A stretch of DNA of 64,000 bases from Streptomyces sp. NBRC 110028 (GTDB lineage Bacteria; Actinomycetota; Actinomycetes; Streptomycetales; Streptomycetaceae): positions 38,340 through 102,339 of the forward strand of contig NZ_BBUZ01000041.1 of the NCBI RefSeq assembly GCF_001417735.1, read 5' to 3'. Below the pieces are notes generated by a model, which saw only the letters and a program-made list of their open reading frames with translations, was not told the origin of the DNA and searched no databases. Positions 1 through 9,831 of this stretch are shown in pieces. The stretch's first letter is position 1; each line of letters begins with the position of its first letter. The position numbers were made by a program, and so were the translations under genes.

Positions 1-1
1 G

Positions 2-19
2 GGATCCGCTAGCGGATCC
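2..19. repeat. 18-bp perfect palindrome at the left edge
   Basis: GGATCCGCTAGCGGATCC reads the same on both strands. It lies 14 bases beyond the stop of the small basic protein gene on the minus strand, so it could end that transcript. It is cut close to the window edge, so its wider context is unknown. Confidence 0.4.
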
Positions 20-32
20 GGCTGTCCGGGCG

Positions 33-227
33 TCAGCGGCCGCGGCGCAGAGCGGAGATCAGCTGACTCTTCGACATCTGCGACCTGCCCTCGATCCCGG
101 CCTTCTGGGCCTCGCGGTACAGGTCCTCCTTGGTGCGCGCCTCCATGCCGCCGGACTTCGCACCCCCCTTGGGGGCCATCGTCCCGCGCTGTGCGCTCTT
201 GCTGCTCTTCATGGTCGTCTTGGGCAT
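33..227 (-). CDS. Small basic protein, Rho-N/SAP-like
   Basis: This is a 64-residue Lys/Arg-rich protein. The first half is a disordered basic tail rich in Ser, Lys and Gly. The second half (about residues 32-64) reads TKEDLYREAQKAGIEGRSQM and then MSKSQLISALR, the helix-extended-helix pattern of Rho-termination-factor N-terminal or SAP-like nucleic-acid binding motifs. Small proteins like this are common in streptomycetes, and some are annotated as plasmid stabilisation proteins, but their function is not established. It is monocistronic here. Nucleic-acid binding is inferred from composition and motif. Confidence 0.7.
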   Translation of the reverse strand: MPKTTMKSSKSAQRGTMAPKGGAKSGGMEARTKEDLYREAQKAGIEGRSQMSKSQLISALRRGR

Positions 228-312
228 GTCCGCCTCCTTCCGCCTTCAGTGTCCGGCAGGTGACGGACCGCCGCCCGTGGGACTACTCCGAGCGCGCACG
301 GCCCCGGGATCG

Positions 313-1461
313 CTACGGCTCCTCGCGGCCCAGCAGCTTGTTCACCCGCGAGCCCACGCCCCAGGACATGACCCGCCAGGCCGCCTCGGTGACGATGTCC
401 CGGCTCATCTTGCTCTCCCCGCGCTCCCGCTCGATGAACGTGACGGGCACCTCGATGACGTGGAAGCCCGCCTTGACGGCGCGCCAGGCCAGGTCGATCT
501 GGAAGCAGTAGCCCTGAGAGGCGACGGCCTCCATGCCGAGCCCTTCCAGGGTCTCCTTGCGGAAGGCCCGGTAACCGGCCGTCATGTCGCGGATCGGCAC
601 GTCCAGCATGAGCCGGGAGTACGTACTGCCGCCGCGGGAGATGAACTCGCGGGACTTGGGCCAGTTGACGATCCGTCCCCCCGGCACCCAGCGCGAGCCG
701 ATCACCAGGTCCGCGCCCTTGAGCGCGGTGAGCAGCCGGGGCAGCTCCTCGGGCTGGTGCGAGCCGTCCGCGTCCATCTCCACCAGGACGCCGTAGCCGT
801 GCTCGATGCCCCAGCGGAAGCCCGCCAGATACGCGGCGCCCAGGCCCTCCTTGCCCTTGCGGTGCAGGACCTTGACGTGGTCGTCCTCGACCGCCAGCTC
901 GTCGGCGACCTTGCCGGTGCCGTCCGGACTGTTGTCGTCGGCGACGAGAATGTGGGCGTCCGGCACGGACTCCCGGACCCGGGCGACGATCGGCGCGATG
1001 TTCTCCGCCTCGTTATAGGTCGGAATGATCACCAGAACGGCGCCGAGCGGACCGTACTTCCGCCGTCCGCCGTCGTCCTGGCCGCTGCGGCGCGGCCGCG
1101 GACCCCCGTCCCCGGTGCCGGTCCCGCCGGTCCCGGTGCGCGGCTGGTCGGCCTCGGTGATCGGCTCCTCAGCCTCGCGCGCGTCGCTCACGGCATCTGA
1201 CTGTTCGCTTCTCCGCCCGCGAGGCGAGTCCTCAGGTTCGTTGCTCCGGCGCGGCTGGTCGGCCTCGCGCGCGTCGCTCACGGCATCTGACTGTTCGCTT
1301 CTCCGCCCGCGAGGCGAGTCCCCAGGTTCGTTGCTCCGGCGCGGCTGGTCGGCCTCGCGCGCGTCGCTCACGGCATCTGACTGTTCGCTTCTCCGCCCGC
1401 GAGGCGAGTCCTCAGGTTCGTTGCTCCGGCGCGGCTGGTCGGCCTCGCGTGCGTCGCTCAC
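313..1461 (-). CDS. ppm1: Polyprenol monophosphomannose synthase (GT2)
   Basis: This membrane-associated GT2 enzyme transfers mannose from GDP-mannose to polyprenyl phosphate, the donor for protein O-mannosylation and envelope mannosides. The catalytic domain fills the C-terminal 240 or so residues: VIIPTYNEAENI, then VADDNSPDGT, then the metal-binding VEMDADGSHQPEELP. The GTG start at 1461 overlaps the stop of lnt (GTGA), so the genes are translationally coupled; in mycobacteria the two activities are fused. The first 140 or so residues are a charged, probably disordered extension made of three 30-residue repeats (SDAREADQPRRSNEP followed by DSPRGRRSEQSD), encoded by a 90-bp tandem repeat. 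Such an extension is not part of the family domain. Confidence 0.9.
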   Translation of the reverse strand: MSDAREADQPRRSNEPEDSPRGRRSEQSDAVSDAREADQPRRSNEPGDSPRGRRSEQSDAVSDAREADQPRRSNEPEDSPRGRRSEQSDAVSDAREAEEPITEADQPRTGTGGTGTGDGGPRPRRSGQDDGGRRKYGPLGAVLVIIPTYNEAENIAPIVARVRESVPDAHILVADDNSPDGTGKVADELAVEDDHVKVLHRKGKEGLGAAYLAGFRWGIEHGYGVLVEMDADGSHQPEELPRLLTALKGADLVIGSRWVPGGRIVNWPKSREFISRGGSTYSRLMLDVPIRDMTAGYRAFRKETLEGLGMEAVASQGYCFQIDLAWRAVKAGFHVIEVPVTFIERERGESKMSRDIVTEAAWRVMSWGVGSRVNKLLGREEP

Positions 1462-1463
1462 GG
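1172..1463. repeat. 90-bp tandem repeat inside ppm1
   Basis: Units run 1201-1290, 1291-1380 and 1381 to about 1463, with a partial copy at 1172-1200. They are nearly identical; for example the base at 1321 and 1381+30 separates an E codon from a G codon in the middle copy. The unit is a multiple of three, so copy number changes lengthen or shorten the hydrophilic N-terminus of Ppm1 without a frameshift. The near-identity indicates recent expansion. Confidence 0.9.
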
Positions 1464-3200
1464 CTGCTGCCCCTTCTTGTCCGTACGTCCCCGACGGCCG
1501 ATCATGATCGCGGCCGCGCAGGACAGAACGCCCACCATAGCGAGCACCCACTCCGGGGCCGCACCGACGCGGTCGGCGAGGGTCGTGCCGTCACGCAGCG
1601 GGATGCGCGCGGTGAGCACATCTTGCGTGAATTCTTTCGTCCGCTGCTCGATCGTGCCATCCGGCGCGACGACCGCGCTGATCCCGCTGGTGGCCGCGGT
1701 GATCACGGGGCGGCCGTGTTCGATGGCCCGCAGCCGGGACATGACCAGCTGCTGTTCGGGCTGGCCGCTGCGGCCATAGGTGGCGTTGTTGGTCTGGACG
1801 ACGATCGCGCGGGCGCCCGCGTTGACCGTGTCGCGGACGATCTCGTCGTACGCGACCTCGAAGCAGATCACATCGCCCAGCCGGGCCGGGCCGACCTTCA
1901 GCAGCCCGGTGTGGTCACCGGGGTAGAAGTCGCGGGGGATGCGCTGCAGCCGGGTGATGATCTTGCTGAGCTGCTCGCGGAACGGCACGTACTCGCCGAA
2001 GGGCACCGGGTGCTGCTTGGTGTACGAGGCGCCGGGGCCCTTCTCGGGGTCCCACACGATGCCCTCGTTGAACACGTACCCCGGCTTGGTGGGGTGGTCG
2101 ACCAGGGCGCCGACCAGCACCGGCACGCCGATGGCCTTCACGGCCTCGTCGATCCGGGCGTAGGCCTCCCGGTACTGGAAGGGGTCCAGGTCGGAGGAGT
2201 TCTCCGGCCATATGACGAGGTCGGGTTTCTTGATCCGGCCGGCCTTGACGTCCCGGGCCAGGTCGAGCGTGGCGTCCACGTGGTTGTTGAGGATCTTCAT
2301 GGGGCGGCCCAGGAAGTCCATGCCCGCCTGCTGCACATTGCCCTGCACGACCGCGACGTCCACGCTGTCGTCCGCGCGGGTCGGGATCGGCACCGCGAAT
2401 CCGGCCACGGTCACGGCGGCCGCGACGACGACCGCGCCGGCGGCGGGCAGCGCGCCCCGCACCGACAGGCCGCCGTCCGCCCCCCGCAGCCGCCACAGGG
2501 CGAGCGCGGCGGAGGCCAGCAGTCCGCCGGTCAGCGCGACGCCGAAGGTGACCAGCGGGGCGCCGCCGAGCGCGGCGAGCGGGGTGAACGGCGACCCGGT
2601 GTTGGCGAAGGCCAGCCGCCCCCAGGGGAAGCCGCCGAACGGCACCCGGTCCCGGGCCAGTTCCTCGGCCACCCACAGACAGGCCGTCCACAGCGGCCAC
2701 AGGGACGGCACCGGCAGCCGGGAGACCAGCGCGAAGCCCGCGCCCATCAGCACCAGGAAGAGCGATTCGATGACGGACAGGCCGATCACCGCGTCCCAGC
2801 CGATCACGCTCAGCCACTTCAGCAGCAGCACGAAGAACGGCAGCCCGAACGCGAATCCCGTCCAGGCGCCCTGGCGGGCGGTGCGGCCGTACGTGAGCAG
2901 GCTCAGGGCCGCGACCGACAGCAGGGACAGCGGCCAGACCCCGAACGGCGGGAAGGCGAACCCGAGCGCGAGCCCGGCGACGGCCGCGAGCACGCTGCGC
3001 CACGCCTCGCGGCGGGCGAGCCGGGCCAGGCGGCGCCACCGGCCGGGGCGGTCCCCACCGGGGGGCGTGGGGGCCTCCGCCGCGGCGTCGCCCCGGTCGT
3101 CCGTACGGGTCGCTGCGGCGGGCGTCCGCGGCCCGTCCGGTCGTTCTTCGGCCGGGCCGGACGAGGCGGCTTCGGCGGTGGTGTCGGAACCCGAGGGCAC
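1458..3200 (-). CDS. lnt: Apolipoprotein N-acyltransferase
   Basis: Lnt adds the third acyl chain to the N-terminal Cys of lipoproteins at the membrane. A charged N-terminal stretch is followed by several membrane segments (about residues 60-250) and a periplasmic-side nitrilase domain. Expected catalytic residues are visible: Glu in LVIWPENSSD, Lys in YTKQHPVPFGEYVPF and Cys in DVICFEVAYD. I chose GTG at 3200 because GGAAGG lies 7 bases upstream (3208-3213 on this strand); a TTG six codons earlier is the alternative and lacks a placed ribosome site. It is upstream of and overlaps ppm1, the usual actinobacterial pairing. Confidence 0.93.
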   Translation of the reverse strand: MPSGSDTTAEAASSGPAEERPDGPRTPAAATRTDDRGDAAAEAPTPPGGDRPGRWRRLARLARREAWRSVLAAVAGLALGFAFPPFGVWPLSLLSVAALSLLTYGRTARQGAWTGFAFGLPFFVLLLKWLSVIGWDAVIGLSVIESLFLVLMGAGFALVSRLPVPSLWPLWTACLWVAEELARDRVPFGGFPWGRLAFANTGSPFTPLAALGGAPLVTFGVALTGGLLASAALALWRLRGADGGLSVRGALPAAGAVVVAAAVTVAGFAVPIPTRADDSVDVAVVQGNVQQAGMDFLGRPMKILNNHVDATLDLARDVKAGRIKKPDLVIWPENSSDLDPFQYREAYARIDEAVKAIGVPVLVGALVDHPTKPGYVFNEGIVWDPEKGPGASYTKQHPVPFGEYVPFREQLSKIITRLQRIPRDFYPGDHTGLLKVGPARLGDVICFEVAYDEIVRDTVNAGARAIVVQTNNATYGRSGQPEQQLVMSRLRAIEHGRPVITAATSGISAVVAPDGTIEQRTKEFTQDVLTARIPLRDGTTLADRVGAAPEWVLAMVGVLSCAAAIMIGRRGRTDKKGQQP

Positions 3201-3786
3201 GGTGCGGCCTTCCTGCAAATCAAGCTGTGATGAGGTGACCGTATAACGCGGGCGCGCGGCTGTGTCCCCGAGGTGCGGAACGCAGGGAAGAAGACCGGGG
3301 TTCCCGGTTCGGGCCCGTTCAGGTCTCTTCGGGTCGCTGTCCTGATTTCGGCGGATGCCGCCCCCTCACGGGGGGCGGTCCGCCGTGTGCGTGCGGATGG
3401 GGGCCCGACGCCCTTCGGGCCGACCTGGGACCCGCTGGCTGCGGGTCGACCGAGAGCCGTTGTCTACTGAGCGTCCGGGCCCCTCCCGGGTCGCACCTGC
3501 CGACCCGGCGACCCTCCCTCGCCCCCGTGCGCTGGACCTGGCTCCCAGTGGTGACGGCCTGGGCGGCGCGTCTCCCTCTGGCCCAGCGGCGTTCGACGAC
3601 TGCGTGAAGATTCCCCGGTCGGGTGTCCAGTGGTGGACGGGGCCGAACCTACCGGCCACCGACCGGACCCTGTCAACAGTCGCATGACCTGCGCGGTTTC
3701 CTCAAATGACCAGGTCAGTACGGACAATGTTCAGCTGTCGCGACAGGCCGGTGGCACATCGTTCGGCGGTACGCGAACGCGTAGCG
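3201..3786. other. Gene-free interval with two GC-rich hairpins
   Basis: I see no credible gene in this 586-base gap between two leftward genes. It holds a hairpin at 3358-3378 (8-bp arms CCGCCCCC/GGGGGCGG) and one at 3429-3447 (GACCCGC, 5-base loop, GCGGGTC), plus the palindrome CTGTCGCGACAG at 3735-3746 just past the amidohydrolase stop. These could terminate the amidohydrolase transcript. The promoter for lnt-ppm1 should also lie here, but I could not place it. Confidence 0.5.
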
Positions 3787-5430
3787 TCACTCGTCCGGAC
3801 GGCTGTGCACGGTGCGTCCGCCCACCACCGTGCGCACGCACAGGGGCAGTTGGCCGCCGGGGGTGAGGTCGGGCAGCCCGGGCGTGCCGGAGCGCGGATC
3901 GGTCGACCAGCCCGCCACCCGCGTGTCGGGGACCTGGACGAGGAGTTCACCGGTCCGCCACACCGCGTAATCGGCGGGCGCGCCGGGCACCAGGACGCCC
4001 GCGTCGTCCCGTCCGACGGCCCGCCAGCCGCCGCGGGTGTGGGCGGTGAAGGCGGCGCGGGCGGAGACCCGGTGCTCAGGGGTGCGGTGGAAGGCGGCGG
4101 CGCGCACGGTGCCCCACGGGTCCAGCGGGGTGACGGGGCTGTCGGAGCCGAGCGCCAGGGGCACCCCGGCCCGCAGCAGCGCCGCGTACGGGTTGAGGGT
4201 GCGGGCCCGCTCGGGGCCGAGCCGCTGGGCGTACATGCCCTCCTCGCCGCCCCAGGCGGCGTCGAAGGCGGGCTGGACGGAGGCGGTGAGGCCGAGGTCG
4301 GCGAAGGCGGCGATGGTCTCGTCGGTGAGCATCTCGGCGTGTTCGACGCGGTGCCGGGCGGCCCGGACCCGGGCCAGGCCGACCTTGTCCGCGGCGGCCC
4401 GTACGCCCTCGACGACGGCGGAGACGGCGGCGTCGCCGATGGCGTGGAACCCGGCCTGGACGCCGCCCTCGGTGCAGACGGCGACATGGGCGGCGACGGC
4501 GGCCGCGTCCAGGTAGGCGGTGCCGGTGTGCGGCGCGTCGGCGTAGGGCTGGTGGAGGCAGGCGGTGTGGGAGCCGAGGGCGCCGTCCACGAAGAGGTCC
4601 CCGGCGGCTCCGGCGGCGCCCAGCGCCCGCACCTTCTCCAGGCCGGCGGGGCCGGTCACGGCCTCGGCCCAGTAGCCGTGGACCCGGGGGCCGGACCCCT
4701 CGGCGGCGAGCCGCAGCAGCCCGGTGAGGTCGTCCTCGCCCGAGATGCCGGGGCCCGCGCATTCGTGGACCGAGCCGATGCCCACCGAGGCGGCGTGGGC
4801 GAGGGCGGCGCGCTGGGCGTCCTCGCGCTGGCGCGCCGTCACGCTCGCGTACGCGGCGGCGCGCACGGCGTGGTGGGCGTCGGCGGTCAGGGGCGCGTCG
4901 GGGTGGTAGCCGGTGCGGGCGGTGATGTCCGGGACGCGGTCGAGCAGCGCGGTGGTGACCACCGCGGAGTGCACATCGGCGCGGCTGAGGTAGAGGGGCC
5001 GGCCGCCGGTGGCCTCGTCCAGTTCGGCGCGGGAAGGCGGGCGGCCGCCGGACCAGCCGCTGGCGTCCCAGCCATGGCCGAGAAGCATCTGGTCGGCGGG
5101 GTGGGCGGCGGCGTGCGCGCGGACCCGCTCCAGGGCGTCGGCGAGGGTGGGGGCACCCGTCAGATCGAGACCTGTGAGGGCGAGTCCGGTGGCGGTGGTG
5201 TGCACATGCGCATCGGTGAACGCGGGGGTGACCAGCGCCCCGTCCAGCCCCACCACCTCGTCCACGCCGTCGGCGAAGCCGTCCGCGGCGCCCTCGGAGC
5301 CGACCCAGGCGATGGTGTCGCCCTCGATGACCATCGCGGTCGCGAACGGATCGGCGGGGCTGTGCACCTCGCCCCCGCGCAGCAGGACGGTACGGCCTTC
5401 ATCGGCCTGGACGGGGGTCGGGTCGTTCAC
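3787..5430 (-). CDS. Amidohydrolase family 3 (YtcJ-like)
   Basis: This 547-residue metal-dependent hydrolase is of the amidohydrolase-3/YtcJ type. The N-terminal composite beta domain leads into the metal motif AFTDAHVH (about residue 70). Later markers are GHGWD, SRADVHSA, FHAIGD (His-rich strand), RHRVEHAE and the LGSDSPVTPLDPWG strand containing the conserved Asp. Family members hydrolyse amides or formamides, but the substrate cannot be read from sequence. Start GTG at 5430. It lies 81 bases downstream of an Lrp-type regulator on the same strand, so it may belong to that transcription unit and respond to an amino acid. Confidence 0.85.
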   Translation of the reverse strand: MNDPTPVQADEGRTVLLRGGEVHSPADPFATAMVIEGDTIAWVGSEGAADGFADGVDEVVGLDGALVTPAFTDAHVHTTATGLALTGLDLTGAPTLADALERVRAHAAAHPADQMLLGHGWDASGWSGGRPPSRAELDEATGGRPLYLSRADVHSAVVTTALLDRVPDITARTGYHPDAPLTADAHHAVRAAAYASVTARQREDAQRAALAHAASVGIGSVHECAGPGISGEDDLTGLLRLAAEGSGPRVHGYWAEAVTGPAGLEKVRALGAAGAAGDLFVDGALGSHTACLHQPYADAPHTGTAYLDAAAVAAHVAVCTEGGVQAGFHAIGDAAVSAVVEGVRAAADKVGLARVRAARHRVEHAEMLTDETIAAFADLGLTASVQPAFDAAWGGEEGMYAQRLGPERARTLNPYAALLRAGVPLALGSDSPVTPLDPWGTVRAAAFHRTPEHRVSARAAFTAHTRGGWRAVGRDDAGVLVPGAPADYAVWRTGELLVQVPDTRVAGWSTDPRSGTPGLPDLTPGGQLPLCVRTVVGGRTVHSRPDE

Positions 5431-5511
5431 GGCGGGCTGCCTCGCGGGGTCGGTTTTCGGACGATCCGGGCACCGGGGATCACACGTCCGACCGGGCCCG
5501 TACGGGGGGGG

Positions 5512-5952
5512 TCAGACGCGCGGCGGGCGCGCCTCGTACGGAGTGGACAGGACGACGGTGGTGCGGGTGGAGACGCCGGCCAGCGAGCGGATCCGGCTGA
5601 GCAGGTGCTCCAGCTCCAGCGGGGTGGCGACGCGCACCTTGAGGATGTAGTTCTCGTCGCCCGCGACGCTGTGGCACGCCTCGATCTCGGGCACCTCGGC
5701 GAGCCGGTCGGCGATGTCGTCCGGCGCGCTCGGGTCGAAGGGTTTGACCGAGATGAAGGCGGTCAGGGGCAGCCCCACGGCCTCCGGGTCCACCACGGCC
5801 GCGTATCCGCGGATCACGCCCCGCTGTTCCAGGCGGCGGACCCGCTGGTGCACGGCCGATGTGGACAGGCCGGTGGCCTTGCCCAGGTCCGTGTAGCTCA
5901 TCCGCCCGTCCTTGACGAGCAGCTCCGCGATTTGTCTGTCCAACTCCTCCAC
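5512..5952 (-). CDS. Lrp/AsnC-family transcriptional regulator
   Basis: The 146 residues match the Lrp/AsnC family in length and order: an N-terminal helix-turn-helix (LDRQIAELLVKDGR, then STSAVHQRVRRLEQRG) and a C-terminal RAM ligand-binding domain with VAGDENYILKVRV. These regulators sense amino acids or related metabolites as octamers or dimers. The GTG start at 5952 gives the usual family N-terminus. It precedes the amidohydrolase on the same strand, which suggests that gene as a target, by inference only. Confidence 0.9.
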   Translation of the reverse strand: MEELDRQIAELLVKDGRMSYTDLGKATGLSTSAVHQRVRRLEQRGVIRGYAAVVDPEAVGLPLTAFISVKPFDPSAPDDIADRLAEVPEIEACHSVAGDENYILKVRVATPLELEHLLSRIRSLAGVSTRTTVVLSTPYEARPPRV

Positions 5953-6169
5953 AGCCGATCACCTTATGTGGTCGGAAGGCTCTCGGCACAGCGGGCACAC
6001 CTCGTGGATCGGTCCGGAACGCGAAGCATCTGCACGGGGCATGTGACGAACACCACATCTCCTGGCGAGTGTCCTATGAGATGCGGCGATTACCTATGCG
6101 ACGGCGAGGGAAATGCTTGCTGTGGTCGAGGCCGACGCGCCTGGCCAGCCCACCCGAGGGGGAAATCTC

Positions 6170-6544
6170 ATGCCCTACGTCGAGCGCCTCGATGAAGGCG
6201 ACATCGAATCGTACGAAACATACGAAATGTTCCGGGTCATCTGCCCGGACTGCGCGCAGCCCATCGCGCTGCTCGCGGACGAGGACGTTCTCCCGGAGCA
6301 CGCGCTGTGCCCGTCTCCGTGGAACCCGTTCGGACTGACGGTGTGCGCCGGCACCGGACGCGGGGTGGCGGACGCCGCCGCCGCGGACGCCTCGCTCGAC
6401 GCGCACGAGCGGGACGCGGCGCTGCTGCTGACGCTGCCGGCGGGCCTGGACTGGCGGAAGCAGCCGTTCTCGCACATCGGCGGCCCGGGCTCGCGCCCGA
6501 TCAGGACGCCGATGACGGTGCGCCACGCCGCGTCCCGCCCGTAA
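6170..6544 (+). CDS. Conserved hypothetical protein with CPDC motif
   Basis: I do not recognise a named family. The 124-residue acidic protein starts MPYVERLDEGDIESYETYEM; the ATG at 6170 has a purine-rich site GAGGGGG about 8 bases upstream, better than an earlier in-frame start at 6113. It contains CPDC followed some 25 residues later by a second Cys (ALCPSPW) and a third (LTVCAGTG), a possible zinc site. No membrane segment or signal peptide is evident. It stands alone, convergent with the acyl-CoA dehydrogenase gene. Confidence 0.75.
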   Translation: MPYVERLDEGDIESYETYEMFRVICPDCAQPIALLADEDVLPEHALCPSPWNPFGLTVCAGTGRGVADAAAADASLDAHERDAALLLTLPAGLDWRKQPFSHIGGPGSRPIRTPMTVRHAASRP

Positions 6545-6604
6545 GGCCCGTGGCGAACGCGCATACGGCGGGGGCCCGGCACGGCCGCGCCCCCTACCGC
6601 TCAC

Positions 6605-7777
6605 CTACCGGCTCTCGGGTCCCGCGACGCTGCGCGCGATGACCACACGCTGGATCTGGTTGGTGCCCTCCACGATCTGCAGGACCTTGGCCTCGCGCAT
6701 GTAGCGCTCGACCGGGAAGTCCGCCGTGTAGCCGTAGCCGCCGAACAGCTGGACCGCGTCGGTGGTGACGCGCATCGCGGTGTCGGTGCAGAACAGCTTG
6801 GCCATGGCCGCCTGCTTGGAGAACGGCCGTCCCGCGTCCCGCAGCCGGGCGGCGGCCAGGTAGAGGGCGCGCCCGGCCTCGATCTGGGTTGCCATGTCGG
6901 CCAGCATGAAGCGCAGCCCCTGGAAGTCGGCTATCGGACGGCCGAACTGCTTGCGCTGCGCGGTGTACGCCAGCGCCTCGTCCAGCGCCGCCTGCGCGAG
7001 GCCGATCGCGCAGGCCGCGATGCCCAGGCGGCCCGCTTCGAGGGCGGACAGGGCGATGGCGAAGCCCTGGCCCTCGTCGCCGATCCGGCGGGTGTCGGGG
7101 ACCCGGACCCGGTCCAGGTGGATCTGCGCGGTGGGTGACCCGTTCATGCCCATCTTGCGCTCGGGGGCGGCCGCGGAAAGCCCGGGGGCGTCGCCGGGCA
7201 CCAGGAACGCGCTGATGCCACGGGTGCGCTCGGGGCCGGTGCGGGCGAGGACGGTGTAGAAGTCGGCGATGCCGCCGTGGGTGATCCACGCCTTGCCGCC
7301 CTCCAGCGTCCAGGTGCCGCCCTCCCGGGTGGCGCGGGTGGTGAGGGCGGCGGCGTCGGACCCGGAGGCGGGCTCGGAGAGGCAGTACGCGCCGAGCAGT
7401 CCACCGCCGAGCATCGCCGGAAGGTGCTCGGCCAGCTGCTCCTTGGTGCCGTACCGGGCGAGGCCGTGGCAGGCCAGGGTGTGGACGCTGACGCCGAGGC
7501 CGACGGTGAGGCGGGCCGCGGCCAGCTCCTCCAGGACCTGGAGGTAGACCTCGTACGGCTGGCCGCCGCCGCCGAACTCCTCGGGGTACACCAGCCCCAG
7601 CAGCCCCGACTCGGACAGCAGGGTGAACAGTTCGCGGGGGAAGTGCCCCGCGGCCTCCTCCTCGGCGGCTCGGGGGCGGATCTCCCGTTCGACCAGCTCG
7701 CGGACGAGCGAGATCAGGTCGCGGGCTTCCTCGGTGGGCAGTTCGCGTTCCACCGGCTGCGGGCCGTGGTCGGTCAT
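6605..7777 (-). CDS. Acyl-CoA dehydrogenase
   Basis: This 390-residue flavoprotein introduces the alpha,beta double bond in an acyl-CoA. It has the family signatures in order: YCLSEPASGSDAAAL (FAD/substrate), WITHGGIADFYTVLA, GRPIADFQGLRFMLADM, FGGYGYTADFPVERYMR, and the catalytic Glu in QIVEGTNQIQR near the C-terminus. The ATG at 7777 is preceded by GGAGAGGAGAG; in-frame codons upstream extend the frame but lack a good site. It is monocistronic, with no other beta-oxidation genes nearby, so substrate chain length is unknown. Confidence 0.93.
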   Translation of the reverse strand: MTDHGPQPVERELPTEEARDLISLVRELVEREIRPRAAEEEAAGHFPRELFTLLSESGLLGLVYPEEFGGGGQPYEVYLQVLEELAAARLTVGLGVSVHTLACHGLARYGTKEQLAEHLPAMLGGGLLGAYCLSEPASGSDAAALTTRATREGGTWTLEGGKAWITHGGIADFYTVLARTGPERTRGISAFLVPGDAPGLSAAAPERKMGMNGSPTAQIHLDRVRVPDTRRIGDEGQGFAIALSALEAGRLGIAACAIGLAQAALDEALAYTAQRKQFGRPIADFQGLRFMLADMATQIEAGRALYLAAARLRDAGRPFSKQAAMAKLFCTDTAMRVTTDAVQLFGGYGYTADFPVERYMREAKVLQIVEGTNQIQRVVIARSVAGPESR

Positions 7778-7993
7778 GGCGGCGCTCTCCTCTCCCTGTA
7801 GGGCGCGGCGGCGGCGTGCGCGCCCGGTGGGGCGGCGCCGCCGGTGTCCTGCCTCGCCGCCGGTCCTCCCGCCGGATCGCGAACGGGTGACGACCTGCAC
7901 CGTGGCGGTTGGAGTATGCCCGATCGGGGGCCCGCTTCACCGATGTATCGATCTTCAACCACATTCCTCCGTCCGGGTGTTACCCGGACCGGA

Positions 7994-8028
7994 TTGGCCC
8001 AGACCATTGACCCCACTGGTCTAGTCCT
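7994..8028. promoter_or_regulatory. Chitinase direct repeats / DasR-like site
   Basis: TGGCCCAGACCA (7995-8006) and TGGTCTAGTCCT (8017-8028) form a direct repeat with a 22-bp period. Paired 12-bp repeats of this type are known before Streptomyces chitinase genes. The second copy, in the context ACTGGTCTAGTCC (8015-8027), also resembles the DasR box (consensus near ACTGGTCTAGACCACT), which links chitin use to N-acetylglucosamine signalling. It lies about 100 bases before the GH18 start. The rest of 7778-8124 holds no gene. Confidence 0.75.
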
Positions 8029-8124
8029 TCTACCGTTCTCCCACCCTGCCCTGCGCGTGCATGTCAATATCGGGGCAGGTCGTCGGGCACTTCACCTCCC
8101 CTCACCCCCCACCGAGGAGAACCC

Positions 8125-9375
<1,251 letters not shown>

Positions 9376-9386
9376 ACCGGGCAAGA

Positions 9387-9432
9387 GGTACGAAGGAGCC
9401 GGGAGCGCATGCGCTCCCGGCTCCTTCGTACC
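9387..9432. terminator. 46-bp perfect palindromic terminator
   Basis: The 23-bp arm beginning GGTACGAAGGAGCCGGGAGC pairs with its exact complement, centred on GCATGC. It begins 12 bases after the chitinase stop codon and should be a very strong rho-independent type hairpin, without a U-run as is usual in this genus. Confidence 0.9.
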
Positions 9433-9634
9433 CGCCGGTAACGCGGTGCGCAAGCGCCTCGCGCGTATGCCGCACGCATGTGCCGAAAACCCGTGTTCCG
9501 GTGAACCGATCCAGCACCGGAGCCGTATCGCAACGCGGCTTGTTCTGACTATTGCGGGGCATCCGCCTCACAAGGAAATCTGAGCGCTGGGGTGGCCCTG
9601 ACCGGCCCGTTGCGCATGAACCAAAGGATCGATC

Positions 9635-9787
9635 ATGAGTTCCGAGCAGTGCCCGAGCTGTGGCGGCCAACTCGCCGTCAACCAGGACGGGTGGAAGATC
9701 TGCCACTCCTGCGGCTACGCCTCACCGCCCGGCTTCGTGCCCGCTCCCGCGCCCGGCGACTGCGTCGCCCCCGCCACCCCCACCTGA
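9635..9787 (+). CDS. 50-residue zinc ribbon protein
   Basis: This short gene encodes MSSEQCPSCGGQL, then a second pair KICHSCGYAS, followed by a Pro/Ala tail. CPSCG and CHSCG spaced by 14 residues form a rubredoxin-like zinc ribbon. AAAGGA stands 7 bases before the ATG. It ends 44 bases before the GAF regulator start and runs in the same direction, so both may be co-transcribed. Function is unknown; small ribbons of this kind can bind nucleic acid or protein. Another reading frame crosses it but fits less well with the spacing of the next gene. Confidence 0.7.
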   Translation: MSSEQCPSCGGQLAVNQDGWKICHSCGYASPPGFVPAPAPGDCVAPATPT

Positions 9788-9831
9788 ACCCCCGTCCCAC
9801 CCGCCCCTTCGTACCCGTTGAGCGAGGCCCC

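Noticed and set aside
130..1200. Long open frame on the plus strand across ppm1
   Set aside because: It is the antisense of a gene with clear GT2 motifs; at this GC content stop codons are rare and long shadow frames are expected.
1172..1463. CRISPR array
   Set aside because: The 90-bp units are contiguous and coding, without unique spacers.
3706..6195. 829-codon plus-strand frame over the amidohydrolase and Lrp genes
   Set aside because: Composition is Gly/Val/Ala-rich with no domain; the opposite strand has two complete, recognisable genes.
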